Shown here in pieces: positions 23,996 through 32,460 of a stretch of DNA of 64,000 nt. The notes beneath the pieces were generated by a model, which saw nothing but the letters and a program-made list of their open reading frames with translations, was not told the DNA's origin and searched no databases. Origin of the DNA: Kordiimonas sp. SCSIO 12610 (GTDB lineage Bacteria > Pseudomonadota > Alphaproteobacteria > Sphingomonadales > Kordiimonadaceae); assembly GCF_024398015.1 (NCBI RefSeq), contig NZ_CP073747.1:186001-250000 (forward strand), written 5' to 3'. Position 1 is the stretch's first letter, and every line of letters begins with the position of its first letter. Made by a program: the position numbers and the translations under genes.

Positions 23996-25717
23996 TTAAA
24001 GCGTTACATCGGCTTCATATATATCAGGCAGGTTATTCTCGAATAAAACAGCATCCTCTGGTTTCCAGTTGTTTCGTGCCCAAGTTTCGGCTGCTTCTTG
24101 GGTGTCGAAGGTCATAACCGTAACGCTGCCATCATTGGCCGCTTCCAACCCTTTTAGAAACGATGGTATTCTGTTCGGTGTGACAGCAAGAATAATATCG
24201 CAGTATTTTGCTGCAATTTTGCCAAGGCGTTCATGCTCAGCATCGTGTTTTTCGCCTAATTCAACCATCCCGGGGGTAATCAGTATTCTTCGACCATTTT
24301 CGCCTTTAAGAACGTCAAGACATTCCAGGGCCGCTGCAAACCCAATAGGATTGGAATTGTAGGCATCGTCGATGATTGTAGGGTTGTTCACGGATTTTGT
24401 AACTTCAAGCCGATGTCTGATCTGGGGTGTTGATAGCAACGCCCCCTTTATTGTTGACCAAGGCATTCCGATCGCATGGGCGCATGCGGCCGCCAGCGCA
24501 ATATTTTCACCCTGATGTTCCCCAAAAAGAGGGGCCTTCAATATATGTTGTTCGTCGTTAACTTCGATCTCAACACTAAGGCCACCTGCATCCATAGTTA
24601 TTTCTTTTATGGCTAGGTCACTATTGGTATTTCCAACCTTAAGATAAGGCCCCTTTACATGCTTAAGTCTATCTTCAAGCAAGTGTTCAGGGATGCCGTT
24701 TTGGTTGATAATGGCTTTCCCACCATTATTGAAACAGGCTTCTGCAATTTCAAATTTTGCCTTGGCGACAGTTTCAAGGGATTTAAAGCGCTCATAGTGC
24801 GCGGCGCCAACCGCTGAAATCATAGCAATATTAGGCGGTGTTAGCTGGCATAATTTAGCGATAGACCCGGGGCCATAGGCCCCCATTTCTACGATAAAAT
24901 ATTGATGCTCTGGGGTTAGCGATTCCCGAATAACACGCGTTATCCCCATGTCCGTATTTACGCTTCCGGGGGTCGCAAGTGTTGGTGCCGCGTTCGACAG
25001 AATGTGGCTGAGTATATGTTTGGTTGATGTTTTTCCAAATGAACCGGTAATCGCAATGATCGTTGGTTTGAGCGCTGCGAATTTATCGATAGCCTCTTGT
25101 CTAAACTTGGCTTTCACTCTTTCCTCTGCGGGTTCGAGTAGTTTGTTTGCGCTTACCAATATAAAAGGCAATCCTTGGATAAGTAGCACTAAAAGGCCAG
25201 CAAATGCAGCTATTCGCCAATCGTATGCAATTAAACCAATATCAAATTCATCGATACTCATATTGATTGCAAAATGACTTCCCTCTGGCGCAAAGCTAGT
25301 AATAATTACGATAAGAACGGTTAGGGCTAATGACAGCAGCATATAGACACTTAGGATACGCTTTACACGCGTTGTCAGAACGAGCTTCTTCTTGGATATT
25401 TTCCGGCCTTGGCGCGATATAAAAATACCGTGCAATAACCCCACACAAATAAAAGGCCACACAACAAAGGATAGCTTATTCAGGAGTGTCGTTTGCGATA
25501 GGCTTCCTGCAAAGAGTGCCAGTATAAGCCAAAAGCTGGCACGGATATCATAGGCCTTTTTATTGTGTAACCATTTAATAAAGCGTGGCCCATCATATTC
25601 TTCCTGCTGGAAAAACTTTGTGAGCGTTAAGCCCCGCTCTAGAAGAAACCAAAAAATAATTGGCCCGCCGATAGCAAAAACGATCAGACTAAAAGGCAGG
25701 TTATCAAAGGATATCAT
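23996..25717 (-). CDS. Membrane-anchored MurF-like Mur ligase
   Basis: A 573-residue protein whose C-terminal two thirds is a Mur ligase, closest in motifs to MurF (the enzyme that adds D-Ala-D-Ala to the UDP-MurNAc-tripeptide). P-loop TGSFGKTST is at residues 224-232; VEMGAYGPGSIAKL, the probable carbamylated-Lys region TVAKAKFEIAEA, DDAYNSNPIGFAAALE and ITPGMVELGE follow. The usual UDP-substrate-binding N-terminal domain is absent and is replaced by five predicted membrane helices (about 7-25, 60-76, 82-100, 120-141, 168-190). This suggests a membrane-bound, perhaps lipid-linked or non-nucleotide acceptor (inference). ATG 25717 overlaps the hydrolase stop as ATGA. Confidence 0.88.
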   Translation of the reverse strand: MISFDNLPFSLIVFAIGGPIIFWFLLERGLTLTKFFQQEEYDGPRFIKWLHNKKAYDIRASFWLILALFAGSLSQTTLLNKLSFVVWPFICVGLLHGIFISRQGRKISKKKLVLTTRVKRILSVYMLLSLALTVLIVIITSFAPEGSHFAINMSIDEFDIGLIAYDWRIAAFAGLLVLLIQGLPFILVSANKLLEPAEERVKAKFRQEAIDKFAALKPTIIAITGSFGKTSTKHILSHILSNAAPTLATPGSVNTDMGITRVIRESLTPEHQYFIVEMGAYGPGSIAKLCQLTPPNIAMISAVGAAHYERFKSLETVAKAKFEIAEACFNNGGKAIINQNGIPEHLLEDRLKHVKGPYLKVGNTNSDLAIKEITMDAGGLSVEIEVNDEQHILKAPLFGEHQGENIALAAACAHAIGMPWSTIKGALLSTPQIRHRLEVTKSVNNPTIIDDAYNSNPIGFAAALECLDVLKGENGRRILITPGMVELGEKHDAEHERLGKIAAKYCDIILAVTPNRIPSFLKGLEAANDGSVTVMTFDTQEAAETWARNNWKPEDAVLFENNLPDIYEADVTL

Positions 25718-26496
25718 AGGTTCAAATCCTTGAAAAATGTCCGAATAAGAGCTTCGCATTGATAAGCACCACGATCAAGAATATCCCAATGATCAAATCC
25801 TTCAAGTTCTTCATACCGTGCGATCGCAATGGCTTCTTCGTACTTTTTACCAATCTCAGGCGGAGCTTCTGTGTCATCACTCCCATATATCAACAAAGCT
25901 GGTACTTTAATCTGCTTCGCAATATTGGTCAGGTTTTCAGTAACAGCCTTCACGAATGTTGTGCGTAAGGTACCAGCATTTCTATAATCGCTACTCCCGA
26001 ACCGTTTGGAATAGCGCTCCTGAAGGTTACTCTTGAATAGAGAATCAATAAGTCGTGCCGCGCGACCCAATTGTTTTAAGAAGGCAGCTTTAAGCTTAAA
26101 CGCTAAACTGCGCGTGCGCGGAATACCAGCACCCCCAATTAAGACAATTGCTTTGATAAGTTCCGGGTGACGCGAAGCCATCTGGATAGCAACTCTTCCA
26201 CCATAGCTGTGACCAATAATTATATGGGGCTGATCAGGGCTTAATTGCTTTGCAAGATTATCAGCATAATCAGCTGTTCCGCCATCAACTATCAGGGGGG
26301 TTTTTCCAAATCCAGGCTGATCATAAATTTTATTGATGTGATCCGCTTTGAATAGATTTGCTAACCGCGACAGGGCGGTGTGGTTCTGGCCCCAGCCATG
26401 CAACCATATTAAAGATTGGCCGTTATCGCCAAGGGTTTGATGATACCAATCACTCGTATTGTCTTCGGCTTTAAGGATAGTTGGGTCACTGGTCAT
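25714..26496 (-). CDS. Cytosolic alpha/beta hydrolase of the Ddl/MurF-like operon
   Basis: A 260-residue alpha/beta-hydrolase without signal peptide. The HGWGQN oxyanion motif is at about residues 33-38, the nucleophile Ser S97 in IIGHSYGGR, the acid D207 or D208 in LIYGSDDTEAP and His H236 in EGFDHWDIL; the triad looks intact. Substrate unknown; it sits between a D-Ala-D-Ala-ligase-like and a MurF-like gene, 8 bases after the first and overlapping the second by 4, so an ester or amide product of that pathway is a reasonable guess. Ribosome-binding site weak, suggesting coupling. Confidence 0.88.
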   Translation of the reverse strand: MTSDPTILKAEDNTSDWYHQTLGDNGQSLIWLHGWGQNHTALSRLANLFKADHINKIYDQPGFGKTPLIVDGGTADYADNLAKQLSPDQPHIIIGHSYGGRVAIQMASRHPELIKAIVLIGGAGIPRTRSLAFKLKAAFLKQLGRAARLIDSLFKSNLQERYSKRFGSSDYRNAGTLRTTFVKAVTENLTNIAKQIKVPALLIYGSDDTEAPPEIGKKYEEAIAIARYEELEGFDHWDILDRGAYQCEALIRTFFKDLNL

Positions 26497-26504
26497 TAAG
26501 GATA

Positions 26505-27734
26505 CTAGCTTTCAACAAAAATGGTTGCACCGCCAATATGGGTTCCTGTATCGCCAAGGCGTTTGGCAGATAATGCAAACCCTTCCTCTATGATGTCGGA
26601 TGTAAGAGCAAGAAAGCTTGTGGCCTCTTCAGCGGCTTCCCAAAGAAAATAGGCGAATGACCCTGGTATGGTATTAACTTCATTAAGCCATATCTCACCG
26701 GTTTTCTCATTCGAGAGAAAGTCAATTCTTACGCTGCCAGCCAGGTTGAGAACATCAAAGATTTTACTACTGCTATTTCTAATAATATCTATCTGATCGG
26801 TATTCAGGTTCGATGGGTTTAATTCGCGGTTTAAGGATGCCATCCCTTCACTATTGCCGCCAGATTTTGCTTTTGGTGCGCCGGGCTCGTTGCCGCCCAG
26901 GTATTTATTTTTGAAGTCTAATAATTCTGCATTTCTTAAAGGGCGCTCAATTGCGGATGTAATAATCGTGCCATCCAACTTACGGCGCACTGAAATATTA
27001 TATTCAACAAGATTTTCCACGAATGGCTCAATGATCACTTCGCTATCAAGTTTAAACGCAGTCATCAAAGCACCGATTAAACTGTCAATATCGTCAGCCT
27101 TACCAACACCCACGCTGGAGCCAAGGTTACAGGGTTTAACAATATAAGGATACCTGATAGCTCCAAATACAGAAGTAAGCTCGTTTTCAATCGCTTCTGG
27201 ATCAAGGAAAGTACCAGTTTTAGGCCTGGCCATAATCATTTCGTCCAAAACGTTGATATTATTTTGGCGCGCTTGCTTCTTTGTAAATTCTTTATTCATT
27301 GTTGCTGCTGCACCAAGTGTTCTACAGCCAGCATATGGGATATTTGCGAATTCAAGCAGCCCTTGAAGCGTTCCATCCTCACCGTTTGATCCATGAATAG
27401 CTGGAACCATTAGGTCAAACGGAATGGCTTCCCGTTTTTCGCCCATCAACCCCTTTTTAAATGTTGTGAGGGACGGTCGTCCATTTGCATTGGTAGCCAG
27501 TTCTAACTTCACTTCAGACAGGGTTTTTTGCTTGCTATCATTGACAGGATAATAGCTTCGTTTCTTTAAAGCGTCACCTGTCCACCACTGCCCGAGAGGG
27601 TCAACATAAACCGGAAGGCCAGTGTATTTCCCAGGGTCTAAGGCTTCTAGAAATTGAAGCCCGGTTAAAACGCTCACATCATGCTCTACGCTTCTACCGC
27701 CAAATATTACTGCGATGACCTTCTTTTCGGCCAT
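26505..27734 (-). CDS. D-alanine-D-alanine ligase-like ATP-grasp enzyme
   Basis: A 409-residue ATP-grasp ligase of the Ddl family, which joins two D-amino acids (or a D-hydroxy acid) with ATP. IFGGRSVEHDVS (E17), CNLGSSVGVG (S206/S207) and the omega-loop FKNKY (K277, Y278) preserve the Glu-Ser-Tyr triad of D-Ala-D-Ala ligases; RIDFL and NEVNTIPG supply metal and substrate ligands. It is longer than DdlB (306) and DdlA (364), with an extra 15-20 residues after the omega loop rich in Gly, Pro and Ser. It opens the operon with a hydrolase and a membrane MurF-like ligase, not the cell-division cluster, so it may be a paralogue. AAAGGGGG precedes ATG. Confidence 0.9.
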   Translation of the reverse strand: MAEKKVIAVIFGGRSVEHDVSVLTGLQFLEALDPGKYTGLPVYVDPLGQWWTGDALKKRSYYPVNDSKQKTLSEVKLELATNANGRPSLTTFKKGLMGEKREAIPFDLMVPAIHGSNGEDGTLQGLLEFANIPYAGCRTLGAAATMNKEFTKKQARQNNINVLDEMIMARPKTGTFLDPEAIENELTSVFGAIRYPYIVKPCNLGSSVGVGKADDIDSLIGALMTAFKLDSEVIIEPFVENLVEYNISVRRKLDGTIITSAIERPLRNAELLDFKNKYLGGNEPGAPKAKSGGNSEGMASLNRELNPSNLNTDQIDIIRNSSSKIFDVLNLAGSVRIDFLSNEKTGEIWLNEVNTIPGSFAYFLWEAAEEATSFLALTSDIIEEGFALSAKRLGDTGTHIGGATIFVES

Positions 27735-27783
27735 AAGGCCCCCTTTACAAAGAATTTACACTGAATTTGATCTTGTATCATAC

Positions 27784-27799
27784 AGATTTAGATAAATCT
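27784..27799. promoter_or_regulatory. Palindrome in the divergent Ddl-like/MBL promoter region
   Basis: AGATTTA (27784-27790), GA, TAAATCT (27793-27799) is a perfect 7+7 dyad, 50 bases upstream of the Ddl-like start and next to a TATGAT hexamer on the minus strand (about 27778). A candidate operator; A+T-rich dyads also arise by chance. Confidence 0.35.
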
Positions 27800-27957
27800 C
27801 AAGTCTACATCAAAATGAAAAGAATAAAAGTTGCAAGCATGACCATATCATGGCGATATCGTGGCCTATCGCTTCACTGCCTTGTCATTTGATCATAAGC
27901 CGTGACAGTTTTATTGTCCGGGTAATTTCATTGGATAATGTATCAAGGGAGGGATCT

Positions 27958-28845
27958 ATGAATTTGAAAAAGGTATTAAGCTCGCTCGCAGCTGCCACGA
28001 TATTGACCGGAACTGCTTTTTCACAGGATGATCGGTTTGCAGGTGTTGAGGTCACCGCGGAACATGTACGCGGCAACATTCATGTCTTGTTTGGCGCAGG
28101 TGGTAATATCGGCGTTTCGCTCGGTGAAGACGGTGTCTATATCGTTGACGATCAGTTTGCGCCACTGTCTGACAAAATACGCGCAGCTATAAAAGGCTTA
28201 AGCGACAAGCCAATTAAATATGTGATTAACACTCATTTTCATGGTGACCACACGGGCGGAAACGAAAACTTTGGTAAAACCGGCTCAGTGATCGTCGCGC
28301 ATGACAATGTTCGGGTCAGAATGGCGCCTCGCGTATTTGAAGCCACCGAAAATAAACTAGGCGAAAAGTCGCTACCTGTTGTCACGTTCAACGATGAAAT
28401 GTCATTGCATTTAAACGGTGAGGAAACCCGTATTGTTCATGTGTCCCGCGCCCATACAGACGGCGACAGTTTGGTATATTTTAAGGGTAATAATGTTCTT
28501 CATATGGGCGATACATTTTTTGCCAATAGATTCCCATTTATTGACACAAGAAGCGGTGGGACGATTGGCGGTTTAATAGAAACAATCGCTACAGCAATTG
28601 ATATCTCTAATAGCGATACACTGATTATTCCTGGCCATGGGCCGGTTTCGAAAAAACCTCTCTTGATAGAATATTATCAGATGCTGATAGAAAGCCGTGA
28701 CCGTGTGGTTAAGCTTAAAAATGAGGGAAAATCTCTGGAAGAGATCGTTGCGATGAAACCGCTGGCGGATATGGATGCTCGTTGGCAAACCGATAATGCA
28801 GAGTGGCCAGACCGTTATGTTGGTTTCATCTATTCCAGCCTCTAA
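27958..28845 (+). CDS. Periplasmic metallo-beta-lactamase-fold hydrolase
   Basis: A 295-residue exported MBL-fold hydrolase. Signal peptide about residues 1-22 (TAFSQ). The zinc motif HxHxDH is NTHFHGDHTGG (H93, H95, D97, H98); further ligands lie in VSRAHTDGDS, HMGDTFFANRFPF (Asp) and IIPGHGPVS. This resembles the broad group of cyclase- or subclass-B-like hydrolases often annotated as MBL fold metallo-hydrolase; beta-lactamase activity is not implied. ATG 27958 is selected because a GGGAGGG site precedes it and a signal peptide follows directly; a reading from 27850 has neither. Confidence 0.92.
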   Translation: MNLKKVLSSLAAATILTGTAFSQDDRFAGVEVTAEHVRGNIHVLFGAGGNIGVSLGEDGVYIVDDQFAPLSDKIRAAIKGLSDKPIKYVINTHFHGDHTGGNENFGKTGSVIVAHDNVRVRMAPRVFEATENKLGEKSLPVVTFNDEMSLHLNGEETRIVHVSRAHTDGDSLVYFKGNNVLHMGDTFFANRFPFIDTRSGGTIGGLIETIATAIDISNSDTLIIPGHGPVSKKPLLIEYYQMLIESRDRVVKLKNEGKSLEEIVAMKPLADMDARWQTDNAEWPDRYVGFIYSSL

Positions 28846-28888
28846 AAGCAACATTCTACATAGTGATTAGAATGCATCAAGCAAGACA

Positions 28889-28928
28889 AAAGCCCAGAAC
28901 TATAGTGTTCTGGGCTTTCTTAGTTTTT
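28889..28928. terminator. Strong bidirectional intrinsic terminator
   Basis: AAAGCCCAGAAC (28889-28900) pairs with GTTCTGGGCTTT (28907-28918), a perfect 12-bp stem with a 6-base loop, and CTTAGTTTTT follows. Serves the MBL gene (+). On the minus strand the A-rich flank gives only a short T stretch, and the upstream minus-strand gene ends at 28947, so it may terminate both. Confidence 0.9.
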
Positions 28929-28940
28929 AAACTATAGTGT
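28898..28940. repeat. Direct repeat AACTATAGTGT
   Basis: The 11-mer AACTATAGTGT occurs at 28898-28908 (terminator loop and stem) and again at 28930-28940 between two convergent genes. Significance unknown. Confidence 0.4.
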
Positions 28941-28946
28941 CGAGGT

Positions 28947-29639
28947 CTAACCCTCTTTTTTAGGTTCCAAAACCACTTTGCGAGTAACACCGCTTTGACC
29001 CGGGAAGTCTGCAAATAATGCCTCGGCTAAAAGGGGTAGTGTGGTTGGAAGGTCCTTTTTCCGTGTTTCAGTTTCTGCACGGCCCTCGAACAATTTTTCG
29101 CCGTCTTTTGTACGAACTTCCATTGTCAGGGTTGCTTTATAGACCGTACGGGCAATAACCTGATCACCAGCAAAACCGCCGAAGCCGCCAAACCCACCGA
29201 ATCTACCGAAGCCACCAAATCCGCCAAACCCAAAGCCGGGTCTTATAAATCCACGACGGAAACCAGCACGGTGGAAACCCCAATAACCAAATCGGCTATA
29301 TCCGGCCCAGTATGGAAAACCACCATAAAACCCATAGGGTCCAGGGCGTGTAATTAATTTTTCACGGCCATCATCAATTGTAACGTCAAAACCAACGATT
29401 AGGTCGGGTTCACTATCCCCAGCTTCACGGTAACCTTGGCTTTCCAGGTGGTTACCAATAACACTTGCATATTGCGCAAATTCTAGGCTGTCCTGTTTTT
29501 CTTCCAACATTGGAATGAGAGCGAGTTTTTCGCCTTGTGGTGCAGGTAGTGCGTGAAAAGTAGCGACATCACTTTTAAATTTTGACGCACAAGCACTCAG
29601 TAAAATGACGGCAGATAGTACAAAAACCTTTTTCAACAT
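28947..29639 (-). CDS. DUF4136 lipoprotein with Gly/Phe-rich repeat
   Basis: A 230-residue lipoprotein. The signal peptide ends in a lipobox LLSAC (Cys at about 17), so it is lipid-anchored, probably to the outer membrane. The first half (FHALPAPQGEKLALIP, EFAQYASVIGNHLESQGY, DLIVGFDVTIDDG) and the end (TLTMEVRTKDGEKLFEGRAE) match the DUF4136 pattern. An inserted low-complexity section at about residues 120-158 alternates Gly, Phe and Arg with GGF units. Function unknown. An AGGAG site lies 7 bases before the ATG. Confidence 0.85.
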   Translation of the reverse strand: MLKKVFVLSAVILLSACASKFKSDVATFHALPAPQGEKLALIPMLEEKQDSLEFAQYASVIGNHLESQGYREAGDSEPDLIVGFDVTIDDGREKLITRPGPYGFYGGFPYWAGYSRFGYWGFHRAGFRRGFIRPGFGFGGFGGFGRFGGFGGFGGFAGDQVIARTVYKATLTMEVRTKDGEKLFEGRAETETRKKDLPTTLPLLAEALFADFPGQSGVTRKVVLEPKKEG

Positions 29640-29756
29640 GCGATAACTCCTACTCGATGTTTTCCCTAGAGAAATTCAACATAAATGCCCCGCCAAGACA
29701 AAATACTTTCATAACTTAACTTAACATATGCTGAACATTTAAAGGAGACATTTCTT

Positions 29757-30785
29757 TTATGTCAAAAAGCCAACAGTTTTCTTGATTTCAGCAATGATTG
29801 GTTCAGCGATTGCTTGCGCGCGCTCAGAGCCATTCTTTAGAATAGAATCAATATAAGCATTATCATTTTGCAGCCGTGCCATTTCTTCAGTGATGGGGGC
29901 GAGTTTTTCCACGGCTAAGTCGGTCAGGCCGCGCTTGAAATCACCAAAGCCTTTTCCTTCATATTCGGCGCAAACTGCATCACGGCTCATATCGGCAAGT
30001 GCGGCATAGATGCCAACAAGGTTGATTGCCTCAGGACGCCCTTCAAGCTGATCAGCAGTCGCTGGGAGCAACTCAGCATCTGTTTTGGCTTTTCTAATTT
30101 TTTGCTGAATTGTATCTGCGTCGTCATTTAGGTTGATGCGGCTATATTCTGACGGGTCAGATTTCGACATTTTTGCGGATCCGTTCCGCAAACTCATAAC
30201 ACGAGCCCCTTCCCCCTGAATAATTGGCTCTACTTCTGGGAACAGATCGGTTTTAAAGTCATTGTTGAATTTCTGCGCGATATCACGTGTGAGTTCCAAA
30301 TGTTGCTTTTGGTCTTCACCGACAGGAACATGTGTTGCTTGATACAGCAGGATGTCAGCGGCCATTAAGTTTGGATATACATACAGGCCAACCGATGCTT
30401 TTTCCCTGTTTTTTCCGGCTTTGTCCTTAAACTGTGTCATTCTGTTGAGCCAGCCAAGGCGAGACACACAGTTAAAAATCCATGCCAGCTCTGCGTGCCC
30501 AGGAACCTGACTTTGATTGAACAATATTGATTTTTCCGGGTCTACACCAGCAGCGATATAGGCTGCGGCAGCTTCACGAATTTGCGCCCGCAGGGTTTCC
30601 GGGTCTTGCCACACAGTAATAGCGTGCATGTCAACGACACAGTATATACATTCAAATGTATCTTGAAGCTTCACCCAGTTTCTAAACGCTCCCAAATAAT
30701 TGCCAAGGTGCATATTGCCGCTTGGCTGTGCACCAGAGAAAACACGGCCGTTTTGCTTAGTTTGGGTATTGGTATTGTCGCTCAC
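29757..30785 (-). CDS. trpS: Tryptophanyl-tRNA synthetase
   Basis: Class I synthetase charging tRNA-Trp, 342 residues. HIGH-type motif [16 protein letters not shown] lies at about residues 17-32, KMSKS in [12 protein letters not shown] at about residue 205, and [20 protein letters not shown] and [20 protein letters not shown] are diagnostic. The start is GTG at 30785, with GGAG 8 bases upstream; an in-frame ATG at 30833 has no site and adds a non-conserved extension. It follows murJ by 112 bases on the same strand, as in many Alphaproteobacteria. Confidence 0.96.
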   Translation of the reverse strand: MSDNTNTQTKQNGRVFSGAQPSGNMHLGNYLGAFRNWVKLQDTFECIYCVVDMHAITVWQDPETLRAQIREAAAAYIAAGVDPEKSILFNQSQVPGHAELAWIFNCVSRLGWLNRMTQFKDKAGKNREKASVGLYVYPNLMAADILLYQATHVPVGEDQKQHLELTRDIAQKFNNDFKTDLFPEVEPIIQGEGARVMSLRNGSAKMSKSDPSEYSRINLNDDADTIQQKIRKAKTDAELLPATADQLEGRPEAINLVGIYAALADMSRDAVCAEYEGKGFGDFKRGLTDLAVEKLAPITEEMARLQNDNAYIDSILKNGSERAQAIAEPIIAEIKKTVGFLT

Positions 30786-30897
30786 AATTATGTCTCCGCA
30801 GACTAGTGGGATGATTACACCGGAAATTTTCATTATCCATGGTATTTTGACGCCTTATGGCAATAAGAACCTTAAGTGGTCAAGAGATATGAGTATA

Positions 30898-32460
30898 TTA
30901 ACGTTCTTTTGAAAGTAACTTGCGCATATCACCAACCGTGACAGTTCGTGTCAATAAAAGCCCCGCGAAATAAAATACTACGCCGAAAAGAATAAGGGTA
31001 ATCAGGGCAAATGTGCGCGTTATTTCGCCTTCTTCAAAATAGACATTGAAAACACCGGATAGGTAATAAAGGCCAACTCCCATTAAAATAGCAAATGCCA
31101 TATATTTTGCAGAATTAATGAGACTTGTCTTTTCAAAGTAAAAATTGTTATCGCGCCTGAGGCCTAAGTATAACAATAGGATATTAACCCATGCGGCAAT
31201 AGCTGTTGCTGCTGCTAATCCCACATGCCCAAATGGTCCGATGAAAGCGATGTTCAGACTTGTGTTTACCAACAAGGCGATCGCAGCAATTTTAACAGGC
31301 GTTTTGGTGTTGCCGCGAGCGAAATATCCTGGGATCAGTATTTTTCCAATAATATAGGCCGGTAAACCGCAAGCGTAGGCCACGAGTGCTGCTGAACTTG
31401 CTTTCGTCGCCACAGCGTCAAAGTTACCGCGTTCAAACAGGGTTGTTATTAAAGGTTCTGCGATTGAAACAAAAGCAACGGCTGCTGGTAGGGTAATGAG
31501 CATTGAAAACTGGAATGCGAGGTTTTGCTGGTTAATTGCAGATGTATGGTCGTTGTCCGCTAAACTCCGTGAAATTGTTGGCAACAATACTGTTCCTACG
31601 GCAACACCAATTATCCCGATTGGTAGTTGATTAAGCCTGTCTGCAAAAAACAGCCATGATACCGAGCCTTCTGGTAAAAATCGTGCGGCAAGAATTGTAT
31701 CAATAAGGAGGTTAATCTGGGTAATACCGGCACCAATTGCTGCAGGTCCCACCATTTTAATAAACTTTTTAAAATCATCGCTGATGTGTGGCTTGGGCAA
31801 TTTGAGGCGTATTCCCGCCCTGCGAGCCGCAATATATAACCATAGAAATTGTGCACCGCCTGATAGCGATACCGCGATAGCAAGGTAACGTGCTGCAGTA
31901 ATGTCGTTATCGGGGGCCAGGATCAGTGCACTGATCATAAAAATATTTAAAAGAACAGGAACAAAGGCAGCTGCTGCAAATCGACCATAAGCATTCAGCA
32001 TGCCGCCATAGAGTGCCACCAAAGAAATAAGGGAAAGATAGGGAAAGGTATACCACCCAAGCTCTACCAGAAGGTTGAATTTAACGGTGTTTCCTTCAAA
32101 CCCGCCAGACAGCCCTAGCATTACAGGGACCATCGCAACTTCCATAAGGATTAGGAAAATTGCCAAGATAGGGAGAAACCATGCAAGAACATTTGCCGCA
32201 AATGCCTTTGCTTTCGCTTCGCTTTCGGCTGTGATGCTCTTTCCCAGTAGTTTGGAAAAAACAGGAATGAAGCCCGCAGAAAAAGCACCTTCCGCAAATA
32301 GTCTGCGAAAAAAGTTTGGCAATTTAAAAGCAATGAAAAAAGCGTCAGATGCCATGCCAGCACCGAGGAAGCGCGCCATAAGAATATCGCGCGTAAACCC
32401 TAAAATACGACTGATCAGGGTCAATCCCCCAACTTCTGATACCCGCCTAATAAGCTTCAC
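30898..32460 (-). CDS. murJ: Lipid II flippase MurJ
   Basis: Moves lipid II from the inner to the outer face of the cytoplasmic membrane for peptidoglycan synthesis. It is 520 residues with about 14 transmembrane helices. The family N-terminus SRILGFTRDILMARFLGAG and AFFIAFKLPNFFRRLFAEGA (with the essential Arg residues) is intact. The start is GTG at 32460, its GTGA overlapping the glnD stop, indicating translational coupling. In E. coli this was called mviN. Confidence 0.96.
   Translation of the reverse strand: MKLIRRVSEVGGLTLISRILGFTRDILMARFLGAGMASDAFFIAFKLPNFFRRLFAEGAFSAGFIPVFSKLLGKSITAESEAKAKAFAANVLAWFLPILAIFLILMEVAMVPVMLGLSGGFEGNTVKFNLLVELGWYTFPYLSLISLVALYGGMLNAYGRFAAAAFVPVLLNIFMISALILAPDNDITAARYLAIAVSLSGGAQFLWLYIAARRAGIRLKLPKPHISDDFKKFIKMVGPAAIGAGITQINLLIDTILAARFLPEGSVSWLFFADRLNQLPIGIIGVAVGTVLLPTISRSLADNDHTSAINQQNLAFQFSMLITLPAAVAFVSIAEPLITTLFERGNFDAVATKASSAALVAYACGLPAYIIGKILIPGYFARGNTKTPVKIAAIALLVNTSLNIAFIGPFGHVGLAAATAIAAWVNILLLYLGLRRDNNFYFEKTSLINSAKYMAFAILMGVGLYYLSGVFNVYFEEGEITRTFALITLILFGVVFYFAGLLLTRTVTVGDMRKLLSKER

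Noticed and set aside
27841-27866. ATATC(A/G)TGGC near-tandem repeat before the MBL gene
   Set aside because: Imperfect 10-mer pair in short span; not distinguishable from chance without comparison.
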